From: Novosphingobium endophyticum
GTDB lineage: Bacteria; Pseudomonadota; Alphaproteobacteria; Sphingomonadales; Sphingomonadaceae
Assembly (NCBI RefSeq): GCF_014640675.1
Contig: NZ_BMHK01000003.1
Span: 124,001-188,000, forward strand
Reading direction: 5' to 3'
DNA: 64,000 bases
The notes under the pieces are model-generated. The model worked only from the letters and a program-made list of their open reading frames with translations. It ran no database searches and was not told the DNA's origin. Shown here in pieces: positions 56,195 through 64,000 of this stretch; position 1 is the stretch's first letter, and each line of letters begins with the position of its first letter. The position numbers were made by a program, and so were the translations under genes.

Positions 56195-57754
56195 ATGCAC
56201 GGCGTCACGATTGCGATGACGATGTCACGCCCGCGCCGGCAGGGTAGCATGCTGCGCGGGCTGCTTGCGCTGCACCGGTGGATGGGCGTCATCATCGGCG
56301 TTGTGATGACGCTCTGGTGCCTCACCGGGTTCGTGATGCTTTACGTCGATTATCCCAGGATGCTGCCGGCCGAGCAGTTGCGGGGTCTGTCTCCCCTGCG
56401 TGTGCCGGTCGGCAGCAGTCTGGCGGTGATTCCTCTGAGGTCCGATGCCGCGTTGGCCTCGGCCCGGCTGGAAATGGTCGCGGGCAAACCCGTGCTGCGG
56501 GTCGTGCCTAAAAAGGGGGATGGCCGCGCGATCTCACAGATGCGCGCCTCGCCGCAGAGCTACGATCTCGAGTCTGGCGCCCCGCTGGCGCCGTTTTCCC
56601 GCGAAGGCCTCGCCAAGGTCGGCCTGGAATTCGGGCGCAACTTCGGGATTGATGGAGCTGTGGCGGCAATAACGCCGATTTCCGTCGATCAATGGACCGT
56701 CCAGGCCTTTCGCGCCAACCGGCCGCTTTACCGGGTCGATTATGACGACGCTGCGGGATCGACGGCCTATATCGCTGGGCTGACCGGCGAAGTCGTTCAG
56801 GAAACGACCCGTTTCGAGCGCTTCTGGGGTTGGCTGGGCGCCGTGCCACACTGGCTTTATCCGACCATGCTGCGCCAGAACCCCGCCGCCTGGAGCCAGG
56901 TCGTCATCTGGACGTCGCTCATCGGCTGCTTCCTGACCGTAACCGGGATCTGGATCGGCATTTGCCGATTAAGACGGAGCGCGGATGGAACGATCGGTTC
57001 GCCTTATCGCGGCCTGTGGTGGTGGCATCATATGGCAGGACTGATCTTTGGCCTGCTCACACTCACCTGGGTCGGGAGCGGCCTGTTCTCGATGAGTCCC
57101 TGGGGATTGTTCGACAGCGACGCCGGCCGCATCGAGCGTCAGCGCCTAGCGGGGCCGCTGCACTGGGCTGACGTGCAAGGCGCGCTGGCCAATATGCACC
57201 AGCTCCCCAGCGATACCGTCCGTGTGGAAAGCGCGCCGCTCGGAGGCAGAATGGCGCTTGTCGCTGTTACCGCCGATGGGGGCATGGTGCGAATGAACCG
57301 TTCGGGCAGGCCCGCGATCCTGACCAGAGCGGAAGTCGCGGCAGCATTGCACGGGGGCCCTCGCGTCGCGTCGCTTGTCCTGCTGTCCGAGGGCGACAGC
57401 TATTACTACGCACACAAAGGGCCGGTGCGATTGCCCGTGTGGCGCGCTGTGCTGGCCGATCCTCAAGTCACGCGCCTCTATATCGACGCGGTATCCGGCG
57501 CCTTGCTGCGTGCGGTGGATGGCACGGGACGCGCCGAGCGCTGGTTGTGGAATGCGCCGCACAGCTTCGATGTGCCCGGCCTGCGCCAGGGGCCTTTGCG
57601 GCACATCATCATCCTGCCCTTGCTAGCGGTTGTCACGCTGGTCTGCGCGACCGGAGCCTGGATGGGCATGCGCAAGCTTGGCCGCGACATGCGGCGTATC
57701 CGGCGGTGGATGCGTCGCCATCCTTTTTTCCTTCGCTCACGGAGTCTGTCATGA
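56195..57754 (+). CDS. PepSY-associated transmembrane protein
   Basis: A 519-residue inner-membrane protein with four helices: near residues 30-50 (WMGVIIGVVMTLWCLTGFVM), mid-protein VVIWTSLIGCFLTVTGIWIG and HHMAGLIFGLLTLTWVGSGL, and a last pair around HIIILPLLAVVTLVCATG. Histidines such as LHRWM and WWWHHM could bind heme. PepSY_TM proteins accompany siderophore receptors and are thought to reduce the imported metal chelate. ATG 56195 follows the receptor stop by two bases. By analogy it may reduce a Co(III) chelate. Confidence 0.85.
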   Translation: MHGVTIAMTMSRPRRQGSMLRGLLALHRWMGVIIGVVMTLWCLTGFVMLYVDYPRMLPAEQLRGLSPLRVPVGSSLAVIPLRSDAALASARLEMVAGKPVLRVVPKKGDGRAISQMRASPQSYDLESGAPLAPFSREGLAKVGLEFGRNFGIDGAVAAITPISVDQWTVQAFRANRPLYRVDYDDAAGSTAYIAGLTGEVVQETTRFERFWGWLGAVPHWLYPTMLRQNPAAWSQVVIWTSLIGCFLTVTGIWIGICRLRRSADGTIGSPYRGLWWWHHMAGLIFGLLTLTWVGSGLFSMSPWGLFDSDAGRIERQRLAGPLHWADVQGALANMHQLPSDTVRVESAPLGGRMALVAVTADGGMVRMNRSGRPAILTRAEVAAALHGGPRVASLVLLSEGDSYYYAHKGPVRLPVWRAVLADPQVTRLYIDAVSGALLRAVDGTGRAERWLWNAPHSFDVPGLRQGPLRHIIILPLLAVVTLVCATGAWMGMRKLGRDMRRIRRWMRRHPFFLRSRSLS

Positions 57755-58797
57755 TCCCATTTGCCGCATCGGCTTCCCGATCTTTGCGCCGACGGATCGG
57801 TCTCTTGTCCGCTGGATTGGTCGCTGCAAACATTGCCGTGTGGATCTGGGCGTTCAGCCTGCTTCACGACCAGCCATTGATGCTGGGCACTGCTTTGCTC
57901 GCCTGGGGTCTTGGTCTGCGTCACGCGGTCGATGCCGATCATATTGCAGCTATCGACAATGTAACCCGCAAGCTGATGCAGGATGGGAAGCGGCCCATCG
58001 CCGTGGGTTTCTGGTTCGCGGTCGGACATTCGTCGATCGTCATGGTCGCCGCGGTCGCAATCGCGCTCGCTGCAAGCGCGCTTGCGCAATTCGAATCGTT
58101 CAAACACATCGGTGGCGTTATCGCGACGACTGTCTCCGCACTGTTCCTGTTCACGATTGCGGCGATGAACCTCGTGATCCTCAGGTCCGTGTGGAAGACG
58201 TTCGCGCATGTCCGCGCGGGCGGCGACTACGTCGATGAAGATCTTGACCTGCTGCTGGGCTCGCGCGGACTGCTCTCCAGGCTGTTCAGGCCGATATTTC
58301 GTCTCGTGAACAAGAGCTGGCATATGGCCCCGCTGGGTTTCCTGTTCGGCCTCGGCTTCGACACGGCGACGGAAGTCGCCATTCTCGGTCTGTCCGCCAG
58401 CCAGGCCGCGAACGGGCTATCGATCGAAACGATCCTTGTCCTGCCGATGCTGTTTGCCGTCGGTATGGCCCTGGTCGATACGGCCGACGGGGTGGTGATG
58501 CTGGGCGCATATGAATGGGCTTTCGTGAAGCCCATCCGCAAACTCTATTACAATATCACGATCACCCTGATTTCGGCTGTCGTGGCCATCGTCATTGGCG
58601 GGATCGAAACACTCGCGCTAATCGGCGACAAGCTTGGCCTTACCGGTACGCCGTGGCGGGTCGCCGCTGAACTGGGTGAGAATTTCAACAACCTCGGCTT
58701 CGCTATCATCGGACTTTTCATATTCTGTTGGCTGGCAAGTTTTGCGATCTACCGCTGGAAGCGTTTCGATGAAATCGAGGTCTCGGTCGTTACCTGA
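57751..58797 (+). CDS. NiCoT-family cobalt/nickel permease
   Basis: A 348-residue, about eight-helix permease. The family signature RHAVDADHIAAIDNVTRK (residues 57-74, with H58, D61, D63, H64) is intact, together with FGLGFDTATEVAILG and GMALVDTADGVVMLGAY. NiCoT carriers import Co2+ or Ni2+ with high affinity. Riboswitch control through the receptor operon and adjacent cobN favour cobalt. The ATG overlaps the PepSY stop (ATGA), with GGAG 6 nt upstream. Confidence 0.95.
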   Translation: MIPFAASASRSLRRRIGLLSAGLVAANIAVWIWAFSLLHDQPLMLGTALLAWGLGLRHAVDADHIAAIDNVTRKLMQDGKRPIAVGFWFAVGHSSIVMVAAVAIALAASALAQFESFKHIGGVIATTVSALFLFTIAAMNLVILRSVWKTFAHVRAGGDYVDEDLDLLLGSRGLLSRLFRPIFRLVNKSWHMAPLGFLFGLGFDTATEVAILGLSASQAANGLSIETILVLPMLFAVGMALVDTADGVVMLGAYEWAFVKPIRKLYYNITITLISAVVAIVIGGIETLALIGDKLGLTGTPWRVAAELGENFNNLGFAIIGLFIFCWLASFAIYRWKRFDEIEVSVVT

Positions 58798-58991
58798 CCG
58801 GTCGCGCCTGTCAGCCAACGACAGGGCAAGGAAACGCTCGGCATCACGTCCCGCGAGCGAATACGTTGGGGCCAGGACGGCCGCTTGGCCAAATCGTGAC
58901 GTGAAGAGAATCAAGCGACAACATCAATTGGCTTGTCTTCCGTTTTCGTCTAGGGCGCCCGGTGAAGGAACGGGGGAACCCGCCCTTCGAT

Positions 58992-59205
58992 GATCGCGCC
59001 GGTGCCCCGCAAGGGGCTTAATCGGGAATGCGGTGCGGGAGCTTGCTCCCAAATCCGCGGCTGTCCCTGCAACTGTAAGCGGATAGCGCGATGCACATGC
59101 TCCTGAACGCAGGGGCAGCCACTGGACAGCGCATCGGCGCAAGTCTGGGAAGGCGTGCATCAAGCTGTGACCCGCGAGCCAGGAGACCTGCCGGCGCACC
59201 GGTCG
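58992..59205 (+). promoter_or_regulatory. Cobalamin riboswitch 2 (before cobW)
   Basis: The same aptamer as riboswitch 1, including GCAGCCACTGG and the B12 box AGCCAGGAGACCTGCC (59177-59192). A core block of about 78 nt and a 3' block of about 53 nt are identical between copies. Differences concentrate in the variable peripheral stem. Homology continues past the B12 box (CTCTTGCC, CCAGGGGATG, CCGTCTGAGCGACGAA), so the expression platform is shared too. The gap 58798-58991 before it shows no gene. The cobW start lies about 190 nt downstream. Confidence 0.95.
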
Positions 59206-59391
59206 CTCTTGCCTGATCCAGGGGATGATCACGGCACGGTAACTCTCCGTCTGAGCGACGAAGCTGTGTGGCTGGGGCTGCACGGTCGCGTGGTAACGGG
59301 TGCTTTCGGCGCGCCCGCCCGTCGTCGCGCGGCGACCGGACATGTCCGGCAAGCCCCGCTGTGTCTCGCTCCGGCGCGCGGGGGAATTGCC

Positions 59392-60429
59392 ATGTCCGAC
59401 CTGTCCAAGGTACCGGTCACGATCATTACCGGCTTTCTGGGCGCCGGGAAAACCACGCTCATCAGCCATCTGATCCGCAATGCCGACGGTCGCAGGCTGG
59501 CGGTGGTGGTCAATGAATTCGGCACGCTGGGGGTGGATGGCGACATTCTGCAATCCTGCGCCATTCCCGGTTGCCCGGCGGAAAACATGGTCGAGCTGGC
59601 CAATGGCTGCATCTGCTGCACCGTGGCGGACGATTTCATCCCCACGGTCGAGAAGCTGCTCGCACTCGACCCGCGCCCGGATCACATCCTGATCGAGACA
59701 TCGGGCCTGGCGCTTCCCAAGCCGCTGCTCAAGGCGTTCGACTGGCCTGCGATCCGCAGCCGGATCACGGTGGACGGCGTCCTGGCGCTGGCCGATGCCG
59801 AGGCCGTTGCGGCAGGACGGTTCGCACCTGACGTGGCCGCGCTCGATGCGCAGCGCGCTACCGATCCGAACATCGACCATGAAACGCCGCTGTCGGAGGT
59901 GTTCGAGGATCAACTCGCCTGCGCCGATATGATTCTGCTCACCAAGGTCGATCTGGCCGGCCCCGAGGGCGTCGCCGCCGCGCGCGCCATCATCTCGGCT
60001 GAAGCGCCGCGCTCTGTGCCGGTCATCGAACTCACCGAAGGCGTGGTCGATCCGCAGATCATCCTGGGCCTTGATGCCGCTGCCGAGGACGACATCGCAG
60101 CCCGCCCATCACACCATGATGGTGATGACGATCACGAGCATGACGATTTCAACAGCACCGTCATCGAATGGGACGAGATCGCCGACCCCGCAGCCCTTGT
60201 CGCGCGGATCGAAACGCTGGCCGGCGATCACAATATTCTGCGCGTGAAAGGCTATGCCGCCGTTGCCGGCAAGCCGATGCGGCTGCTGGTGCAGGCGGTG
60301 GGTGCGCGGGTGCGCCACCAGTACGACCGCCCGTGGCGCCCTGACGAGGCGCGGCGCACCACGCTCGTCGCCATCGCCGAGCACGATCATATCGATGTCG
60401 ACGCCATTCGCGCGGTGCTGCTGGGCTAG
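59392..60429 (+). CDS. cobW: CobW-type G3E GTPase, putative cobalt chaperone
   Basis: A 345-residue G3E-family GTPase. It has Walker A GFLGAGKTT (residues 14-22), the metal-binding GCICC (C73-I-C-C76), ILIETSGLALP and the G4 motif LLTKVDLAG. A metal-binding-type His/Asp segment (HHDGDDDHEHDD) precedes the C-terminal CobW domain. CobW is thought to deliver Co2+ to the CobNST chelatase using GTP. ATG 59392 has GGGGGA upstream. cobN follows 9 nt after the stop. Confidence 0.95.
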   Translation: MSDLSKVPVTIITGFLGAGKTTLISHLIRNADGRRLAVVVNEFGTLGVDGDILQSCAIPGCPAENMVELANGCICCTVADDFIPTVEKLLALDPRPDHILIETSGLALPKPLLKAFDWPAIRSRITVDGVLALADAEAVAAGRFAPDVAALDAQRATDPNIDHETPLSEVFEDQLACADMILLTKVDLAGPEGVAAARAIISAEAPRSVPVIELTEGVVDPQIILGLDAAAEDDIAARPSHHDGDDDHEHDDFNSTVIEWDEIADPAALVARIETLAGDHNILRVKGYAAVAGKPMRLLVQAVGARVRHQYDRPWRPDEARRTTLVAIAEHDHIDVDAIRAVLLG

Positions 60430-60438
60430 GCGCGCGCC

Positions 60439-63400
60439 ATGCATGTCATCTTCCGCGAAACCCACGGGATGGAGGAAACGGCCGTCCCGCAGGATCTGGG
60501 GCAAGAGCCTGCGGATCTGGTGGTCCTGTCCTTTTCGGACAGCGACCTCGGGGCATTTGCGGCGGCATGGCATCAGGCCCGCGCGGCCGATGCGGCATTT
60601 CCATCCCTGAGGATCGCCAATCTGGCGGCGCTTATGCATCCGCTATCGGTTGACACTTATGTCGAGCGGACGCTGTCCGGCGCGAAGGCGATCCTGATCC
60701 GGCTCATCGGCGGTACGCCCTATTGGAGTTACGGGCTGCAACAGGTTGAGGCTCTGGCCCGATCACACGCCATCGCGCTGGCCGTGCTGCCCGGCGACGG
60801 CTGGGAGGACGCGCGGCTGGATGCGGTTTCGACCGTCCCCGTGCCTGCGTTACGAGAACTTGCGCGGCTGTGTGATGCGGGAGGCGCAGGGGCGGCGCAG
60901 GCGGCGCTTGCCGAACTGGCACGGCTGGCAGGGCTGACCGATACGCCTGCCCAAGGTTGCAAGCCGCTGCCTGCGGCGGGTGGCTGGCATCCCGACCATG
61001 GCGTGGTCGATCCCGATGCCTTCGCGCGCAATACCGGACGGCCGCTGGTCCTGATCATATTCTATCGGTCTTACCTGACCGCCCAAGATCTGGACCCATT
61101 TGCTGCCCTCCATGCCGCGTTCGACCGGCGCGGCTTTGATGCGCTGTCGATCTTCGTGCCATCGCTGAAAGCCCCGCAGATACGCGATCAGGTGGACCAT
61201 TGGGTGCGCGGCCTTGGCCCTACGGCGATCGTCAATGCCACGGCCTTTTCCGCACGCGGCGAGGACGGCGATACCCCACTCGATGGCGCGGGCGTTCCGG
61301 TGTTTCAACTGGCGCTGGCTACGTCCGGCCGCGCGGCCTGGGTTGCGGCATCGCGCGGGCTTTCCCCGGCAGACCTCGCCATGCACGTGGTGCTGCCCGA
61401 AATTGACGGCCGGGTCTTTGCGGGCGTCGCCAGTTTCAAGGAAGCGGGGACGCGCGATCCCGCCCTTGAATTTGCCCGCAACGTCCATCGCGCCGATCCC
61501 GACCGAATCGAAGCGATAGCCGCGCGGGTGACTGGTTGGGCCGCGCTCGCCCAAAGACCGGTTGCCAAGCGGCGCATCGCTCTGGTCCTGTCGACTTATC
61601 CCGGCAAGGCATACCAGATGGCCCACGCCGTAGGGCTGGATACGCTCGCCTCCGTCGAGGCGATCCTGACCGACCTCGCGCAAGCAGGATATGCCACGGA
61701 TGATCAGACCGATCTGACGATGCGCCTTGAGAGTGAGCATCTGCAATGGCCGCTGGTCGAGTATCGCAAGGCTTTGGAGGCATTGCCCGACGCCTTGCGC
61801 GCCGATCTTTCCGCCTCGTGGGGCGAGCCGGACGCCGACGTGACGGTCGTCGATGGCGCTTTCCGTTTTGCCGCTATCGCTGTCGGCAATACGCTGGTGG
61901 CCCTGCAGCCCGAACGTGGCGACAGGACCAGCCGCGACGGGGACTATCACGATCTCTCCCGCTGTCCGCGACATGGCTACGTCGCCTTCTACCTCTGGCT
62001 CCGCGCAAGGGGTGTGGACGCATTGGTCCATGTCGGCGCGCACGGCACCCTGGAGTGGCTGCCGGGCAAGTCGGTAGCCCTTTCCGGCGCTTGCTGGCCC
62101 GAAGCGCTGACCGGCGCGATGCCGGTGATCTATCCGTTCATCGTCAACGATCCCGGAGAGGCCGCGCAGGCCAAGCGCCGCATCGGCGCCGTCACCATCG
62201 GGCACGTTCCGCCGCCATTGGTGCAAAGCGAAGGCGGTGCGGGGTTGACCCGGATCGAGGCGCTGCTGGATGAATTCTCCAATGCCGACGGGCTGGACCC
62301 CGCCCGCCGCGACCGGTTGCAAGAGACCATTCGCGAGGAAGCGCAAACACTGGGGCTGGAGTCCGAACTGGGCCTTGACGGCGCGGCCACGCTGGTCGAG
62401 GCGATCACCCGGATCGACCGTTTTGTTTGCGATGTGAAGGCGAGCCAGTTCGGTGACGGCCTGCATGTCTTTGGCCGGGGCGATCAGGGCGCGGCAGAGC
62501 GGGCCGGATTGCTGGCGGCGCTGGACGGACGGCGTGTAGCCCCCGGACCTTCCGGTTCGCCGTTTCGCGGCCGCAGCGACGTGTTGCCGACAGGGCGCAA
62601 CCTCTATGCCATAGACCCGCGAGCGGTGCCGTCGCGCGCCGCTTACGCGCAAGGGGTCACACTGGCGGAAGAACTTATCCGCCGACACCTGCAGGATCAT
62701 GGCAACTATCCGCGCGGGCTTGTGGTCGATCTCTGGGGATCGGCCACCATGCGCACGGCGGGCGAGGAGTTCGCCATGGCGCTGCACCTCCTGGGCGCGA
62801 AACCGCTGTGGGACATGGCATCCGAACGGGTGACGGGCATCGAAATCCTGCCGCTTGCGCTGCTCGACCGGCCACGTATCGACGTGACTTTGCGTGTTTC
62901 CGGCCTGTTCCGCGATGCCTTCCCCACGTTGCCCATGCTGTTCGGACAGGCGGTGCGCGCGTTATGTGAACGGGACGAACCGGCCGACTGGAACCCGTTT
63001 GCGGGGCAGTCGGCCGCCCCGCGCGTCTATGGCCCGGCACCGGGCAGTTACGGCCTGGGTCTTGGCTATGCGGCTGAGGTCTATACCGATGCGGCCCGGC
63101 GCGCTGCAGGCGAGGCGTGGCTGACGGCATCGGACCATGCGTTCGACGCGGCCTCCGATGCGACGGGGGGCATTGCCGACCCGGAGGGTCTGCGCCGGCG
63201 CGTGGACGGGGCCGACGCCTTTGTCCATCTTCAGGACTTGCCCGAAACCGACCTGCTGCTCGCCGCCGACTATGCCGCGCACGAGGCGGGCTTTGCCGCT
63301 GCCAAGGCGCTCTCGGGCGGGACGGCAGCGCTCTATCACCTCGACAATCGCGACCTGGCCCGCCCGATGGCGCGTACCCTGACCGAAGAAATCGCCCGCG

Positions 63401-63720
63401 TCGTCCGCGCACGCGCCGCCCATCCCGGCTGGGTCGCGGGCATGATGCGCCATGGTTTTCGCGGGGGCGCGGAGCTGGCCGCGACGCTGGACCATATGGG
63501 CGCCTTTGCGCACCTTTCGGGCAGCATACCGCCGCATCTGTTCGACCTCTATCATGATGCGACGCTGGGGCGTGCCGATGTTCGCGCCTTTCTGGAGCGC
63601 GAGAATCCGGCTGCGCTGGCAGCGATGGAGGCCCGCTTCGCCGCGCTCCATGCCGCTGGGCTCTGGCAGACCCGGCGCAATTCCATCCTCGCCAGTCTGC
63701 CTATGGGTGACGGGGCATGA
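60439..63720 (+). CDS. cobN: Cobaltochelatase subunit CobN
   Basis: A 1093-residue large subunit of the aerobic, ATP-dependent cobaltochelatase, which inserts Co2+ into hydrogenobyrinic acid a,c-diamide with CobS and CobT. Family segments include YHDLSRCPRHGYVAFYLW, VGAHGTLEWLPGKSVALSG, YPFIVNDPGEAAQAKRRIGA and HLQDHGNYPRGLVVDLWGS. It is shorter than the Paracoccus/Pseudomonas enzyme (about 1,275 aa), mainly at the N-terminus. Catalytic-region motifs are intact. The stop overlaps cobG by ATGA. Confidence 0.96.
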   Translation: MHVIFRETHGMEETAVPQDLGQEPADLVVLSFSDSDLGAFAAAWHQARAADAAFPSLRIANLAALMHPLSVDTYVERTLSGAKAILIRLIGGTPYWSYGLQQVEALARSHAIALAVLPGDGWEDARLDAVSTVPVPALRELARLCDAGGAGAAQAALAELARLAGLTDTPAQGCKPLPAAGGWHPDHGVVDPDAFARNTGRPLVLIIFYRSYLTAQDLDPFAALHAAFDRRGFDALSIFVPSLKAPQIRDQVDHWVRGLGPTAIVNATAFSARGEDGDTPLDGAGVPVFQLALATSGRAAWVAASRGLSPADLAMHVVLPEIDGRVFAGVASFKEAGTRDPALEFARNVHRADPDRIEAIAARVTGWAALAQRPVAKRRIALVLSTYPGKAYQMAHAVGLDTLASVEAILTDLAQAGYATDDQTDLTMRLESEHLQWPLVEYRKALEALPDALRADLSASWGEPDADVTVVDGAFRFAAIAVGNTLVALQPERGDRTSRDGDYHDLSRCPRHGYVAFYLWLRARGVDALVHVGAHGTLEWLPGKSVALSGACWPEALTGAMPVIYPFIVNDPGEAAQAKRRIGAVTIGHVPPPLVQSEGGAGLTRIEALLDEFSNADGLDPARRDRLQETIREEAQTLGLESELGLDGAATLVEAITRIDRFVCDVKASQFGDGLHVFGRGDQGAAERAGLLAALDGRRVAPGPSGSPFRGRSDVLPTGRNLYAIDPRAVPSRAAYAQGVTLAEELIRRHLQDHGNYPRGLVVDLWGSATMRTAGEEFAMALHLLGAKPLWDMASERVTGIEILPLALLDRPRIDVTLRVSGLFRDAFPTLPMLFGQAVRALCERDEPADWNPFAGQSAAPRVYGPAPGSYGLGLGYAAEVYTDAARRAAGEAWLTASDHAFDAASDATGGIADPEGLRRRVDGADAFVHLQDLPETDLLLAADYAAHEAGFAAAKALSGGTAALYHLDNRDLARPMARTLTEEIARVVRARAAHPGWVAGMMRHGFRGGAELAATLDHMGAFAHLSGSIPPHLFDLYHDATLGRADVRAFLERENPAALAAMEARFAALHAAGLWQTRRNSILASLPMGDGA

Positions 63721-64000
63721 ACGGCGCTACGGTAAGAGGGTGGTGTCCCGATGCCTGGCACCCGATGATGGCGGGCGATGGCCTGTTGGTCCGGGTCAAA
63801 CCACGGCTTGGCCGCCTGACGCGCGAGCAGGTACTGGGCCTGTGCGACACAGCCATGGCGCATGGCAATGGCCTGATCGACATGACGAGCCGAGCCAATC
63901 TCCAGATTCGGGGAGTGCGTGAAAACGGCTGGCGATCGCTGCTCGACCGATTGCTGGCGCTGGATCTGCTGGATGCCAACCCCGCCATCGAAAAGCGACG
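63717..64000 (+). CDS. cobG: Precorrin-3B synthase CobG (3' end outside window)
   Basis: The first 94 codons of a nitrite/sulfite-reductase-like protein. The ferredoxin-like half-domain is visible in GDGLLVRVKPRLGRLTREQV and NGLIDMTSRANLQIRGV. CobG uses O2 and an iron-sulfur centre to convert precorrin-3A to precorrin-3B, confirming the aerobic B12 route. The cluster-binding cysteines lie outside the window. The start overlaps cobN by four bases. Confidence 0.88.
   Translation, partial: MNGATVRGWCPDAWHPMMAGDGLLVRVKPRLGRLTREQVLGLCDTAMAHGNGLIDMTSRANLQIRGVRENGWRSLLDRLLALDLLDANPAIEKR

Noticed and set aside
60850..62787. 645-codon minus-strand frame opposite cobN
   Set aside because: Shadow of cobN; no family motif.

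Overview
The window is GC-rich, densely coding DNA from an alphaproteobacterium, most likely a sphingomonad (order Sphingomonadales, perhaps Novosphingobium or a relative). The taxonomic call is inference. It rests on the complete, tightly overlapped dcw (division and cell wall) gene order, the TonB-dependent receptor, the aerobic (CobN-type) cobalamin genes, and a palindromic repeat of a kind I recall from sphingomonad genomes. No rRNA, CRISPR array, intact insertion sequence or prophage is visible.

Layout. (1) 1-7144: accessory catabolism. A truncated TonB-like gene is followed by a TauD-type dioxygenase, fumarylacetoacetase, a methyl-accepting chemotaxis protein (minus strand), and a cytochrome P450 overlapping a TetR regulator. 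(2) 7171-17724, all minus: a nucleotide-sugar-epimerase-like SDR, proB, an orphan HWE-type histidine kinase, obgE, tRNA-Ala(CGC), a proline-rich lipoprotein, a Bax-inhibitor-1 family protein, proC, a YbjN protein and a TPR/SPOR cell-envelope protein. (3) 17915-36795, all minus: the full dcw cluster, read in transcription order mraZ-rsmH-ftsL-ftsI-murE-murF-mraY-murD-ftsW-murG-murC-murB-ddlB-ftsQ-ftsA-ftsZ. Most junctions are 1-4 nt overlaps. A REP-like palindrome sits inside the murB coding region. (4) 37130-52748: housekeeping and mixed genes, including cysK with two envelope proteins, a 2Fe-2S ferredoxin, an AlkA-like glycosylase, an acyltransferase, a pterin dehydratase, ccmAB, a sulfotransferase with a CMD-family protein, an SDR, argB, a YggT protein, folD, a MarC protein, a LON-domain protein and a YbbN/CnoX-like thioredoxin. 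(5) 52964-64000: tRNA-Gly(GCC), then about 0.6 kb without a recognisable gene, then a cobalt/vitamin B12 module. The module has two near-identical cobalamin riboswitches. The first precedes a TonB-dependent receptor, a PepSY membrane protein and a NiCoT cobalt/nickel permease. The second precedes cobW, cobN and cobG, which runs off the window.

How the parts work together. The dcw cluster supplies the cytoplasmic steps of peptidoglycan precursor synthesis from UDP-GlcNAc-enolpyruvate to lipid II, plus the septal machinery. The B12 module links metal uptake with cobalt insertion (CobN, with CobW as likely metallochaperone), and both halves appear to be repressed by cobalamin through paired riboswitches. 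The most original observations are this riboswitch-paired cobalt module beside a tRNA, the REP-like element translated as part of MurB, a 28-nt perfect palindrome abutting the first riboswitch, and a lipoprotein gene with no canonical start codon.
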